From: Rhodothermus bifroesti
GTDB lineage: Bacteria; Bacteroidota; Rhodothermia; Rhodothermales; Rhodothermaceae
Reading direction: 5' to 3'
Assembly: GCF_017908595.1 (NCBI RefSeq)
Contig: NZ_JAGKTL010000005.1
Location: 62,001 to 126,000, forward strand
Length of the DNA stretch: 64,000 nucleotides
Of the stretch, positions 9,752 through 17,493 are shown one piece after another. A program made the position numbers and the translations under genes. The notes under the pieces were generated by a model. That model was not told where the DNA came from. It saw only the letters and a program-made list of their open reading frames with translations, and did no database searches. The first letter of the stretch is position 1; every line of letters begins with the position of its first letter.

Positions 9752-10582
9752 TTAGCGCTCAGGGTCGGTTTCTTTGGCCTTGGCTTCGTTCCAGTAGCGG
9801 TCCATTTCTTCTAGATCGGCTTCGGCCAGCGTGCGACCCTGCGCGCTCAGGCGCGCTTCGATGTGCTGAAAACGCTGAATAAACTTATTATTGGTGCGCT
9901 GCAGGGCATTTTCGGGATTGATCCCTGCCAGACGGGCATAGTTTACCAGTGCAAAGAGCACGTCGCCGAATTCTGCCTCGCGATCGGCTTCGGGCATGCC
10001 TTCTTGGACCAGGCGGTGAAACTCTGCCAGCTCTTCTTCCACTTTGGCCCAAGCCTGCTCTTGCTCAGGAAAGTCAAACCCTACAGCAGCCGCTTTTTCC
10101 TGGATGCGGTAGGCCCGGAGCAAAGCAGGTAGGTGGCGCGGCACGCCTGCTAAAACAGAAGCGTGTTGCTTTTCCTGAAGCTTAATTTGCTCCCAATTGG
10201 CCAGTACTTGCTGCACGCTGTCTACCTGCACTTCGCCAAAGACGTGGGGATGGCGGCGGATCAGCTTTTCGGTTTCGCTTAGGATCACTTCTTTAAGTGT
10301 AAAGCGACCCGCTTGCTCAGCCATCACGCTGTGAAACACGACGTGCAAGAGCAAGTCGCCTAACTCACGCTTGAGCGCTTCCCAGTCGGCTTCTTCGATG
10401 GCCGAAACGACCTCGTAGGCTTCTTCAATGAGCAAATGCTTTACAGAAGCGTGCGTCTGCTCACGGTCCCAGGGGCAGTCGCGTCGGAGTTGGCGTACGA
10501 TGGCCACAAAGTCGGCGTAGGCCTCCAGCCGATCTTCAGACTCACGAAACGAGGGATCGTACGGTTTGGAACGCACATTCAT
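9752..10582 (-). CDS. mazG: Nucleoside triphosphate pyrophosphohydrolase
   Basis: Cytosolic NTP pyrophosphatase thought to clean non-canonical or excess nucleotides. The 276-residue length fits the full two-domain MazG. The N-terminal domain starts with the CPWDREQTHAS signature and carries the metal-binding EEAYEV and ELGDLLLHVVFHS helices (about residues 50-80). A second MazG repeat has EELAEF and EFGDVLFALVNYAR. It is divergent from ssb across a 247-bp regulatory spacer. Confidence 0.95.
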   Translation of the reverse strand: MNVRSKPYDPSFRESEDRLEAYADFVAIVRQLRRDCPWDREQTHASVKHLLIEEAYEVVSAIEEADWEALKRELGDLLLHVVFHSVMAEQAGRFTLKEVILSETEKLIRRHPHVFGEVQVDSVQQVLANWEQIKLQEKQHASVLAGVPRHLPALLRAYRIQEKAAAVGFDFPEQEQAWAKVEEELAEFHRLVQEGMPEADREAEFGDVLFALVNYARLAGINPENALQRTNNKFIQRFQHIEARLSAQGRTLAEADLEEMDRYWNEAKAKETDPER

Positions 10583-10671
10583 GATGCCGTAAAAAGCTGG
10601 TTATCGGTGGCAGCTGAACCCGCACTGGAGCGCGTTTGTTTTGTAAAAAAGTTTTTTTGTTAAGCTTGGCG

Positions 10672-10800
10672 ATGTCATACAGATGACATAGCTTAAGCTA
10701 TAGCCTACCTAGGCATCTCCTGGCGGGCTCATGTGCACGCGTTGGGGGATGGCCGGCCGCTAGCCGGTGGACTCATGTGCCAACCGCCAGGACTCATGTG
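10672..10800. promoter_or_regulatory. mazG-ssb divergent spacer with dyads and triple CTCATGTG
   Basis: The spacer holds an inverted repeat ATGTCAT-ACAG-ATGACAT (10672-10689), an adjoining 12-bp perfect palindrome TAGCTTAAGCTA (10689-10700), and three direct copies of CTCATGTG at 10728, 10772 and 10793. The combination upstream of ssb suggests an operator region, possibly for a damage or growth-rate regulator. The regulator cannot be named from the sequence. Confidence 0.5.
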
Positions 10801-10829
10801 TAACGATCAAACAAACCAGGAGGTGCGCC

Positions 10830-11339
10830 ATGGCACGAAGCATTAACAAAGTCATTTTGGTTGGGAATTTGGGGCAGGACCCCGAGGTGCGTTATACGCC
10901 TAGTGGCACTGCGGTGTGCAACATGCGGTTAGCCACAAACGAAGCCTACCGGGATCCAGAAGGTAACCTGGTTGAACGTACCGAATGGCATAACTTGGTT
11001 GCTTGGGGGCGACTGGCTGAAATCTGTAGCCAATACTTGCGTAAAGGTTCTAAGATCTACGTTGAAGGTTCGTTGCAGACGCGTTCTTGGGAAGATCGGG
11101 AGGGTAACACGCGCTACACGACCGAAATCAAAATTCGGGAGATGGTGATGCTCGATGGTCGGGGTGAGGCGATACCGGATGTCGATGTGGCGACAGAAGG
11201 GCCTATAGGTAAAGCAGAAGCCAAAGCCTCAGCTCGTCCTGCAACCTCCACAGCCCGGCGCCAGCAACGGCCTGAGCCCGAGCCAGAGGCGTTTGAAGAC
11301 GACTACACGTTTGGTCCCGACGACGACCTGCCTTTTTAA
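10830..11339 (+). CDS. ssb: Single-stranded DNA-binding protein
   Basis: Coats ssDNA in replication and repair. The start is ATG 10830, with the strong ribosome-binding sequence CAGGAGGTGCGCC upstream; an in-frame upstream extension to 10767 lacks family similarity. The protein is 169 residues: an OB-fold (about 1-110, opening [20 protein letters not shown]), a Pro/Ala/Gln-rich linker, and an acidic tail ending DDDLPF that is the standard docking tip for repair proteins. It is convergent with a lipoprotein gene across a hairpin terminator. Confidence 0.96.
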   Translation: MARSINKVILVGNLGQDPEVRYTPSGTAVCNMRLATNEAYRDPEGNLVERTEWHNLVAWGRLAEICSQYLRKGSKIYVEGSLQTRSWEDREGNTRYTTEIKIREMVMLDGRGEAIPDVDVATEGPIGKAEAKASARPATSTARRQQRPEPEPEAFEDDYTFGPDDDLPF

Positions 11340-11346
11340 GCTGCTT

Positions 11347-11382
11347 CAACGCCTCTGGGGTGAGCATGCCCCAGAGGCGTTG
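11347..11382 (+). terminator. Hairpin terminator between ssb and convergent lipoprotein gene
   Basis: Perfect 14-bp arms (CAACGCCTCTGGGG and CCCCAGAGGCGTTG) enclose an 8-base loop, 7 bp after the ssb stop. Its symmetry and place between convergent genes suggest it can serve both directions. No long T-run is present. Confidence 0.7.
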
Positions 11383-11400
11383 GTCTGCTTAGGGTTGAGG

Positions 11401-11928
11401 CTACGGGGGAGTGGTGCTAGAGGTATCCGTTTCGGGTAGACGGACGCGATAGGTGACGGGGATGCCGTAGAGATAACCTACCAGTCCGCCTAGCACCAAG
11501 CCAGCACCTACGGTCACGCCAGAAAGCATAACAACGCCAGCTACGGCGATGCCACATCCGAGGCCGTCGTTGCACCCTTTTTCAAGGATGGCGCCCAAAA
11601 GTGCGATAGGAGGAGCCAGGCCTATCAGGCCTCCTTCGGCTGCTCCGTGCAGTAAGCCGCTTGTTCCTCGGCGCCGCAATCGAATCCATTCCAACGCTCG
11701 AAGTGCATAGCCTCCTTCGGGCGTGTAAAGCGAGTCTGGGGTTAGGCGCAGGTTGCGCGCTTTTAGCGTGTGCCCATCCCGAAAGCGCAACTGGACCGCG
11801 CGGCGTGTGCTTATGGTTTCGATTTGGTGATGGGCTTGGGTTAGGCTGCCAGGTACCAAGGTGTAGGTGTGGGTGCAACCCGTGAAGAGGAGACTGAGCA
11901 GGCTTATCCCATAAGTCATCTTGCCCAT
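11401..11928 (-). CDS. Small lipoprotein of unknown function
   Basis: A 175-residue protein with a lipoprotein signal peptide: a hydrophobic N-terminus then the lipobox LFTGC (Cys18), predicting a lipid-anchored envelope protein. The middle has a short beta-rich stretch (RAVQLRFRDGHTLKARNLRL) like small domains that follow lipid anchors in Bacteroidota. The C-terminal half is glycine-rich and hydrophobic (about 95-155) and may insert in a membrane. I do not recognise a family. It lies 16 bp downstream of ppc and could be co-transcribed with it. Confidence 0.7.
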   Translation of the reverse strand: MGKMTYGISLLSLLFTGCTHTYTLVPGSLTQAHHQIETISTRRAVQLRFRDGHTLKARNLRLTPDSLYTPEGGYALRALEWIRLRRRGTSGLLHGAAEGGLIGLAPPIALLGAILEKGCNDGLGCGIAVAGVVMLSGVTVGAGLVLGGLVGYLYGIPVTYRVRLPETDTSSTTPP

Positions 11929-11943
11929 GGTGACTTTCGTGGT

Positions 11944-14739
11944 TTAGCCTGTACTTTGCATAGCAGCAGCCAATCCGTTGATGCTCAAAAAAAGTGCCCG
12001 TCGTAGCGGTTCGCGGTCTGACTCTGGGGCCTGGCGGTAGCGCAGCATGAGCTCTACTTGCAGCAGGTTGAGCACATCGGTGTACGGGTTGCGGAGCATG
12101 ACAGATTTGCGGATTATCGGATCATGGTCCAGCAGTTCTTCTTGGTCGGTTAGGCGCAAGATGGCTTGGCGTGCACGCTGGAAGTCCTCTTCGATTTGAT
12201 GGTGGAAAGGTGTCGGGCCGTCGCCTAGTAGCCGGTCGTAGTAGGCGGCAATTTCCAGCCGGGCGCGTACCATTTCGCGCTGGGCATTTTGCAGCACGGT
12301 GCGGAAGAACGGCCAACTGCGGTACCAGGTGCGCAGCGTTTCGGCCACTGGTGGTGATGCGCTCAGTAGTTCATGCAGGGCTTGCCCGATGCCGAACCAG
12401 CCTGGAATCAGATAGCGGACCTGGGTCCAAGCAAACACCCAAGGAATGGCCCGGAGGTTTTCGAAGTCGACTTCGCGGGCGCTGCGGCGTGAGACAGGCC
12501 GCGAAGCGATTGGCAGGCGGCTGATCTGTTCGATGGGTGTAATACGGGTATACCAGTCCCAGAAGCCTGGGGCTTCGATGAGTTGGCGATAAGCCTGCAT
12601 AGAGCGTATAGCGAGGGTTTCCATAATTTGGCGGCGCTGCGCTACGTCGGTGTCATCGTCAGGAGGTGTGGTGGGCAGGCCGCAGGCACGCAGCATAGCA
12701 TTGACGATTTGCTCCAGATGGCGATGGGCAATCTCCGGTAGCGCGTATCGAAATGAGATCACCTCGCCCTGTTCGGTAAAACGGATGCGGCCATTGTGCA
12801 CGACAGCGGGCATCGCCAGAATAGCCTGATTGGCGCGGCCGCCACCGCGTCCGACGGTGCCACCCCGGCCGTGAAACAACCGAAAGTCCACGCCGTGCCG
12901 ACGGCACACTTCGGCCAGTTGCTCTTGAGCCTGGTGAAGAGCCCAGTTGGCCATCCAGTAGCCGCCATCTTTGGTGCTATCGGAGTAGCCCAGCATGATT
13001 TCTTGAAAGCCGCCTCGGGCAGCTACTTGCATGCGATAGATGGGATGGGTCAGAATGGCTTCCAGCCGAGCAGCAGCAGCCTCCAGGTCGTCGATCGTCT
13101 CAAACAGGGGTACAAAGTCGATGGGACAGCGCGCGCGATCCCGCTCGTAATGCCACAGGCCTACCTCTTTGGCCAGCAGCATAGGTTCTAGCAGGTCGCT
13201 TACGGTATGCGTCATGCTTACGATGTAGCTGCCCACGCTGCGCGGGTCAAGCGCCACTAAGTCGCGGATGACGGCAAAAGTGTCGAGTACTTGGCGGGTG
13301 TGCTCGGAAAGCGGAGCAGCCGGGGGCAAAAGCGGTCGGGGATTGCTCAGCTCAGCGGCCAGCAACTCTTGGCGTCGGGATTCGGGTAAAGCGCGGTAGT
13401 CGTCGGCCACGCCGGCCAGGCGCAGCAGCTCGGCTACGGCTTCTTCGTGCACGCTGCTATGCTGGCGCACGTCAAGCGTCAGCAAGTGAAATCCAAACGT
13501 TTGGGCTAGCACCAGAAGCCGCGTGAGCTGGCCGTGGCGGGCAATGTGGGCAAAGCCGCAGGTTTCCAGGCAGCGCTGCAAAAGGCGCAGGTCTTCGATA
13601 AATGCCTCGGCATTGTAAGCAGGGGGTGGGCTTTCGGGACGATCCAAGGCGGTCAGTAGGTTGTGCAAGCGGCCCATCATGTAGGAAATCTTGAGCCGAA
13701 ACGACTCGTGCCGAAACTGACGCAGCACTTGGGGTGGCAGCTCAACTTCTTGGGCATCGCGTGCCAGCGAGCGGCGCAGCGCTTCTGGAGGTGCCACATA
13801 CCGGTCCGATAAGCTCAGCCGACGTCGCAGTTGCCGCAGCTCTTCTAGGTAGCGTTGCAGCACCAGTCGGCGTTGCGTGAGTGCTGTCCAACGCGTGATT
13901 TCGGGCGTGACGTAAGGGTTCCCATCACGGTCGCTGCCGATCCAGGAGCGGTAGCGCAAAAACGGCCGAAAGTCGACATCCGCCCCATAGTATCGCCGCA
14001 ATGCTCGGCGCACATCTTCGTAGATGCGGGGCACTGCTTCCCAAATGGTGCTTTGTACAAAGTACAGCCCTTGTTCCACTTCGTCGTGCACCGTAGGTCG
14101 CTCTTCCCGCACCTCGGCCGTTGCCAAAAGCAACGCGATCTCGTTGCGCAGTTCAACCAGGAGTGCGGCTTCTTCCTCGGGAGTGAGTTCGCAGCGGCGC
14201 TGCTGCGCCAGGAGGTGGGCAATGTGCTGTTGCTTGTAGAGGATGCTTCGACGGCGGGCTTCGGTGGGGTGTGCTGTGAGCGTAGGCTGGATGTCGAGCT
14301 TTTCCAGTAGGGCAAGCACCTCGTCTAGGGTGCGTCCCTGCTGCTTGAGCATCAGGACGGCCTCGTCGATCGATTCCGGACGTGGATGCTCTGCAGTGCT
14401 TTGCCGCGCCCGGAGTCGGTTAATACGAATGATTTCCTGTTGCTCAGCCTGGTTAACCAGATGGAAAAATGCGGTGTAGGCGCGCAGCAGCCACAGGATG
14501 GCGTCGTTGGTGGCGCTGTGGATGCGTGCGAAGGCCTGTTCTCGCAATTCCGGGCGGTTTTCCTGAGCGGCCTGCTTGCACAGCTGCCGGAGGGTTTCGA
14601 CCAGCTCCAGCATCTCAGCCCCGGCTTCTTCCTGAATTACCTGTCCCAGAAGGCTGCCAAGCAGGTTGACCTGCTCACTAAGCGGCCGGGAGATGCCTGT
14701 TCCTTCGACCTCGATTTGTAGGGTAGGGATAAGGCTCAT
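11944..14739 (-). CDS. ppc: Phosphoenolpyruvate carboxylase
   Basis: Adds bicarbonate to PEP to give oxaloacetate, the precursor of aspartate. The 931-residue protein contains both PROSITE-type catalytic blocks: TAHPTEARRRS (about residues 155-165) and the glycine-rich FHGRGGTVGRGGG loop (about 600). Near the C-terminus is RNPYTDVLNLLQVELM, where effectors usually bind. It overlaps dapD by 4 bp (ATGA) as the last biosynthetic gene of the lysine block, so carbon entry to aspartate is apparently co-expressed with lysine synthesis. Confidence 0.96.
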   Translation of the reverse strand: MSLIPTLQIEVEGTGISRPLSEQVNLLGSLLGQVIQEEAGAEMLELVETLRQLCKQAAQENRPELREQAFARIHSATNDAILWLLRAYTAFFHLVNQAEQQEIIRINRLRARQSTAEHPRPESIDEAVLMLKQQGRTLDEVLALLEKLDIQPTLTAHPTEARRRSILYKQQHIAHLLAQQRRCELTPEEEAALLVELRNEIALLLATAEVREERPTVHDEVEQGLYFVQSTIWEAVPRIYEDVRRALRRYYGADVDFRPFLRYRSWIGSDRDGNPYVTPEITRWTALTQRRLVLQRYLEELRQLRRRLSLSDRYVAPPEALRRSLARDAQEVELPPQVLRQFRHESFRLKISYMMGRLHNLLTALDRPESPPPAYNAEAFIEDLRLLQRCLETCGFAHIARHGQLTRLLVLAQTFGFHLLTLDVRQHSSVHEEAVAELLRLAGVADDYRALPESRRQELLAAELSNPRPLLPPAAPLSEHTRQVLDTFAVIRDLVALDPRSVGSYIVSMTHTVSDLLEPMLLAKEVGLWHYERDRARCPIDFVPLFETIDDLEAAAARLEAILTHPIYRMQVAARGGFQEIMLGYSDSTKDGGYWMANWALHQAQEQLAEVCRRHGVDFRLFHGRGGTVGRGGGRANQAILAMPAVVHNGRIRFTEQGEVISFRYALPEIAHRHLEQIVNAMLRACGLPTTPPDDDTDVAQRRQIMETLAIRSMQAYRQLIEAPGFWDWYTRITPIEQISRLPIASRPVSRRSAREVDFENLRAIPWVFAWTQVRYLIPGWFGIGQALHELLSASPPVAETLRTWYRSWPFFRTVLQNAQREMVRARLEIAAYYDRLLGDGPTPFHHQIEEDFQRARQAILRLTDQEELLDHDPIIRKSVMLRNPYTDVLNLLQVELMLRYRQAPESDREPLRRALFLSINGLAAAMQSTG

Positions 14740-15587
14740 CGCAGACTGTTTTCTAAGGCTGTAGCAGCATTGGTGCGGGCATCACGATACTTGACAATGA
14801 TCGGAGTGTAGAGCGAAAGCCCATGGTGCTGGCCAAAACTGGACGATACGGCACGTGCTCCAGGTACCACCACCGCATAGGGGGGTACCTCGAGCGGCTC
14901 GCCTGGTGCAGGTGCAATCAGGCATTCGTGCACCAGATCGTAGAGTTTGGTTGATCCCGTTAGGATCACCCCTGGTGCCAGTACGGCTCCTTGACGCACT
15001 AGGCATCCTTCGTAGATGCCGCAGCCTCCGCCGACAAACACATCGTCTTCGATGATTACTGGGCGTGCACCTACGGGCTCCAGCACGCCGCCAATTTGTA
15101 CTCCTGCCGAAAGGTGCACACGTTTCCCGATTTGGGCGCAACTGCCCACGAGCACGTGGGAATCGATCATGGAGCCTTCGTCTACATATGCGCCTACGTT
15201 GACGTACATAGGCGGCATGCAAACCACACCCGGAGCCAGGTAGGCGCCTGTGCGAATCGCTGAGCCTCCAGGCACCACACGTACCCGATCGGCCAGGGTT
15301 AGGGGCTTGAGGGGATAGGTGTCTTTGTCAAAAAACGGAAAGCGCTCGGTCGAATAGTCGACCAGTTGGCCCAATCGAAAGCCCAGTAAAATGCCTTGTT
15401 TGACCCAGCTATGCGTTATCCACTGACCGTCATTGGTTGGTGTAGCTGCCCGGATGGTACCTCGGTTGAGCCCGTCGAGCAGTTCATCTAGGGCTGCACG
15501 TGCCTCGTCGCGATTTAGCGCTTCCAAGGGCTGGCAGGCCAGCGCCTCAATACGTTGGCGTAGCGTAGCGTAAGTTTCCAAAAGCAT
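14736..15587 (-). CDS. dapD: 2,3,4,5-tetrahydropyridine-2,6-dicarboxylate N-succinyltransferase
   Basis: Third committed step of the succinylase branch to diaminopimelate and lysine. The 283-residue protein has a helical N-terminus, then a left-handed beta-helix of hexapeptide repeats (about residues 100-230, e.g. GAYLAPGVVCMPP, GAYVDEGSMIDSH, GGGCGIYEG). Length and the ERFPFFDKDTYPLKP region fit the long DapD class. A 234-bp spacer separates it from dapA, while its stop overlaps the ppc start. Confidence 0.94.
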   Translation of the reverse strand: MLLETYATLRQRIEALACQPLEALNRDEARAALDELLDGLNRGTIRAATPTNDGQWITHSWVKQGILLGFRLGQLVDYSTERFPFFDKDTYPLKPLTLADRVRVVPGGSAIRTGAYLAPGVVCMPPMYVNVGAYVDEGSMIDSHVLVGSCAQIGKRVHLSAGVQIGGVLEPVGARPVIIEDDVFVGGGCGIYEGCLVRQGAVLAPGVILTGSTKLYDLVHECLIAPAPGEPLEVPPYAVVVPGARAVSSSFGQHHGLSLYTPIIVKYRDARTNAATALENSLR

Positions 15588-15821
15588 AGCTGAGCGTGGG
15601 GTTTGCGTTTTGCGCTAGGTTACCCTCCGTCGAGGAAAGGGTTGCTGCCAGATCTCCGACAGGGAAGGATGGGGTGCGTTAGCGCAGCGTTTACACCAGT
15701 TCCGACTGGGCTGCTGCAGACGCACTTTTCAATGCAATGCAGCTCCTCTTGAGCAGCCTTATAGCCCGCAGGGTTTGAGGGCACTTTGGGCTGCTTATGT
15801 GTTGGGCTGCAGCGCTTGGTT
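15588..15821. other. 234-bp spacer inside the lysine block
   Basis: The spacer separates dapA from dapD, which read on the minus strand. No gene is seen on either strand. TGGGCTGC occurs three times (15707, 15787, 15803). I could not fit a lysine riboswitch or T-box to it. It may hold a secondary promoter for dapD-ppc. Confidence 0.4.
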
Positions 15822-16718
15822 TCAGGCTGGCGTTAAAAAAGCTTCGAAGGCTTCAAGCACGCGTCGCCGGGTGGCTTCGTCGAGCGGTACCAGCGGTAGC
15901 CGGACCGTTTCTTCTATTAGGCCCATGGCATGGAGCACAGCCTTAATGGGGATTGGGTTGGTGTCGTAGAAGCAGGCGCGCATAGCGGCCAGCAGTTCAA
16001 AGTGGATCCGGCGTGCCTGTTCAAAGTCGCCCTTGAGGCCAGCCCGCACCAGTGCACTAAAGCGCTCGGGCAGCGCGTTGCACACCACCGAAATCACGCC
16101 GTCGGCACCCAAGGCCAGAAGTGGGAGCGTCATTTCGTCGTCGCCAGCGTAGACGGCCAGCTTTGGGGGGCGGTGGGCCAGAATGTCGCTGATCTGGGCT
16201 AAATTTCCCGACGCCTCCTTGATCCCCACTACGGTGGGGATCTCTTCGGCCAGGCGCAGCACCGTCTCGGCCGTCATGTTGAAGCCTGTGCGGCCAGGGA
16301 CGTTATAGAGAATGATGGGCGTGTCGACCGCTTCGGCAATGGCCGCAACGTGTGCCCGAAAGCCCGCCTGTGGGGGTTTGTTGTAGTAGGGTCCGACGAT
16401 AAGCAGGCCGTTGGCTCCAGAACGGGCGGCTTCACGCGAAAAGACCAGGCTTTCGCTGGTCGAGTTGTTGCCCGTGCCGATAATGACGGGCACGCGGCCG
16501 TTGACATGCTCTAAGGTGAGGTCTACAATGCGCCGGCGCTCATCAGGCCAGATTGTGGCATTTTCGCCGGTTGTGCCCAGCACCACCAAGGCGTCGACGC
16601 CACCTTCGATTTGGCGGTCGATGAGCCGTAGCAGTGCCGCTTCGTCGACCTTGCCATCGGTCGTAAACGGCGTTACTAAGGCCGGCGCCGTTCCGCGGAA
16701 TAAGGGTTGTGTAGCCAT
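15822..16718 (-). CDS. dapA: 4-hydroxy-tetrahydrodipicolinate synthase
   Basis: Condenses pyruvate with aspartate semialdehyde to enter the lysine branch. This 298-residue class I aldolase barrel shows the TTGEN substrate loop, the catalytic tyrosine in YNVPGRTGFNM and the Schiff-base lysine in GIKEASG (about residue 165). The start gives a standard N-terminus. It lies 4 bp downstream of dapB in the same transcription unit. Confidence 0.96.
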   Translation of the reverse strand: MATQPLFRGTAPALVTPFTTDGKVDEAALLRLIDRQIEGGVDALVVLGTTGENATIWPDERRRIVDLTLEHVNGRVPVIIGTGNNSTSESLVFSREAARSGANGLLIVGPYYNKPPQAGFRAHVAAIAEAVDTPIILYNVPGRTGFNMTAETVLRLAEEIPTVVGIKEASGNLAQISDILAHRPPKLAVYAGDDEMTLPLLALGADGVISVVCNALPERFSALVRAGLKGDFEQARRIHFELLAAMRACFYDTNPIPIKAVLHAMGLIEETVRLPLVPLDEATRRRVLEAFEAFLTPA

Positions 16719-16722
16719 GGCA

Positions 16723-17493
16723 TCAGGAAGGGTTGGTTGCAGGGGATAACGTGTGCTTTAGCCAGTCGTGCAGCATATCATCCAGCGAAAAGAACCCGCG
16801 TCGTCCCACAAGCCAGCGTGCAGCCTGCAGGGCTCCTGCGGCAAAACCTTCGCGGCTTGCGGCGCGGTGTTCAAAAATCAGCTCGTCAAATGGACCACAG
16901 ATGCCTACCGTGTGGCGGCCGAAGACCCGTCCAGCACGCGTTGAGGTCACATGCAGTGCTTCAGAGGCAATGCGCCCATGGACTGTTTCAGGTTCAATGC
17001 GCTTTTTGCGCGAAAGTCCTTCGATCACCCGCTGGGCCAGCATCAAGGCAGTGCCGCTAGGGCTGTCGGCCTTCTGCGTGTGGTGTACTTCGTGAATATA
17101 CACGTCGTAGTCGGGCAAGCGCTCCAGCAAGGGCAGTATGCTTTGGAGCGCATGCTTCAGGAGCGCTACCCCTAAAGAAAAGTTGGGTGCATAGAGCACA
17201 GCGGCACCGTGGGTTTCTACCTGTTGCCGGACGGCTTCGAGCTGGTCGTACCAGCCGGTAGTGCCAATTACCGCTGGGATGCGCCAGCGGCAGTAGGCGT
17301 CGATGTGCGCCCGCACCACGTGGGGCAACGTAAAATCCAACACTACGTCTGCCCCATGGAGCACAGAGACCTCAGCATCGACAGGCAGCGGAGAGGCTTC
17401 ATTAAAACGGGCCACGATTTCGTCGCCTTGCCGCTGTGCCAGGGCTTCGATGGCTTGCCCCATGTTGCCGGTGCCAACTAAGGCTAGTTTCAT
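16723..17493 (-). CDS. dapB: 4-hydroxy-tetrahydrodipicolinate reductase
   Basis: Reduces the DapA product with NAD(P)H. The 256-residue protein has an N-terminal nucleotide-binding fold starting KLALVGTGNMGQAI (GxGxMG), the FTLPH and GTTGWY segments, and the substrate-binding EVHHTQKADSPSGTAL block (about residues 140-155), which holds the usual catalytic His pair and Lys. Its start overlaps the lysCA stop by 4 bp, indicating translational coupling. Confidence 0.95.
   Translation of the reverse strand: MKLALVGTGNMGQAIEALAQRQGDEIVARFNEASPLPVDAEVSVLHGADVVLDFTLPHVVRAHIDAYCRWRIPAVIGTTGWYDQLEAVRQQVETHGAAVLYAPNFSLGVALLKHALQSILPLLERLPDYDVYIHEVHHTQKADSPSGTALMLAQRVIEGLSRKKRIEPETVHGRIASEALHVTSTRAGRVFGRHTVGICGPFDELIFEHRAASREGFAAGALQAARWLVGRRGFFSLDDMLHDWLKHTLSPATNPS

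Noticed and set aside
15588-15821. Lysine riboswitch upstream of dapD
   Set aside because: I could not find the conserved L-box core or a long five-helix fold; only a short TGGGCTGC repeat is seen.
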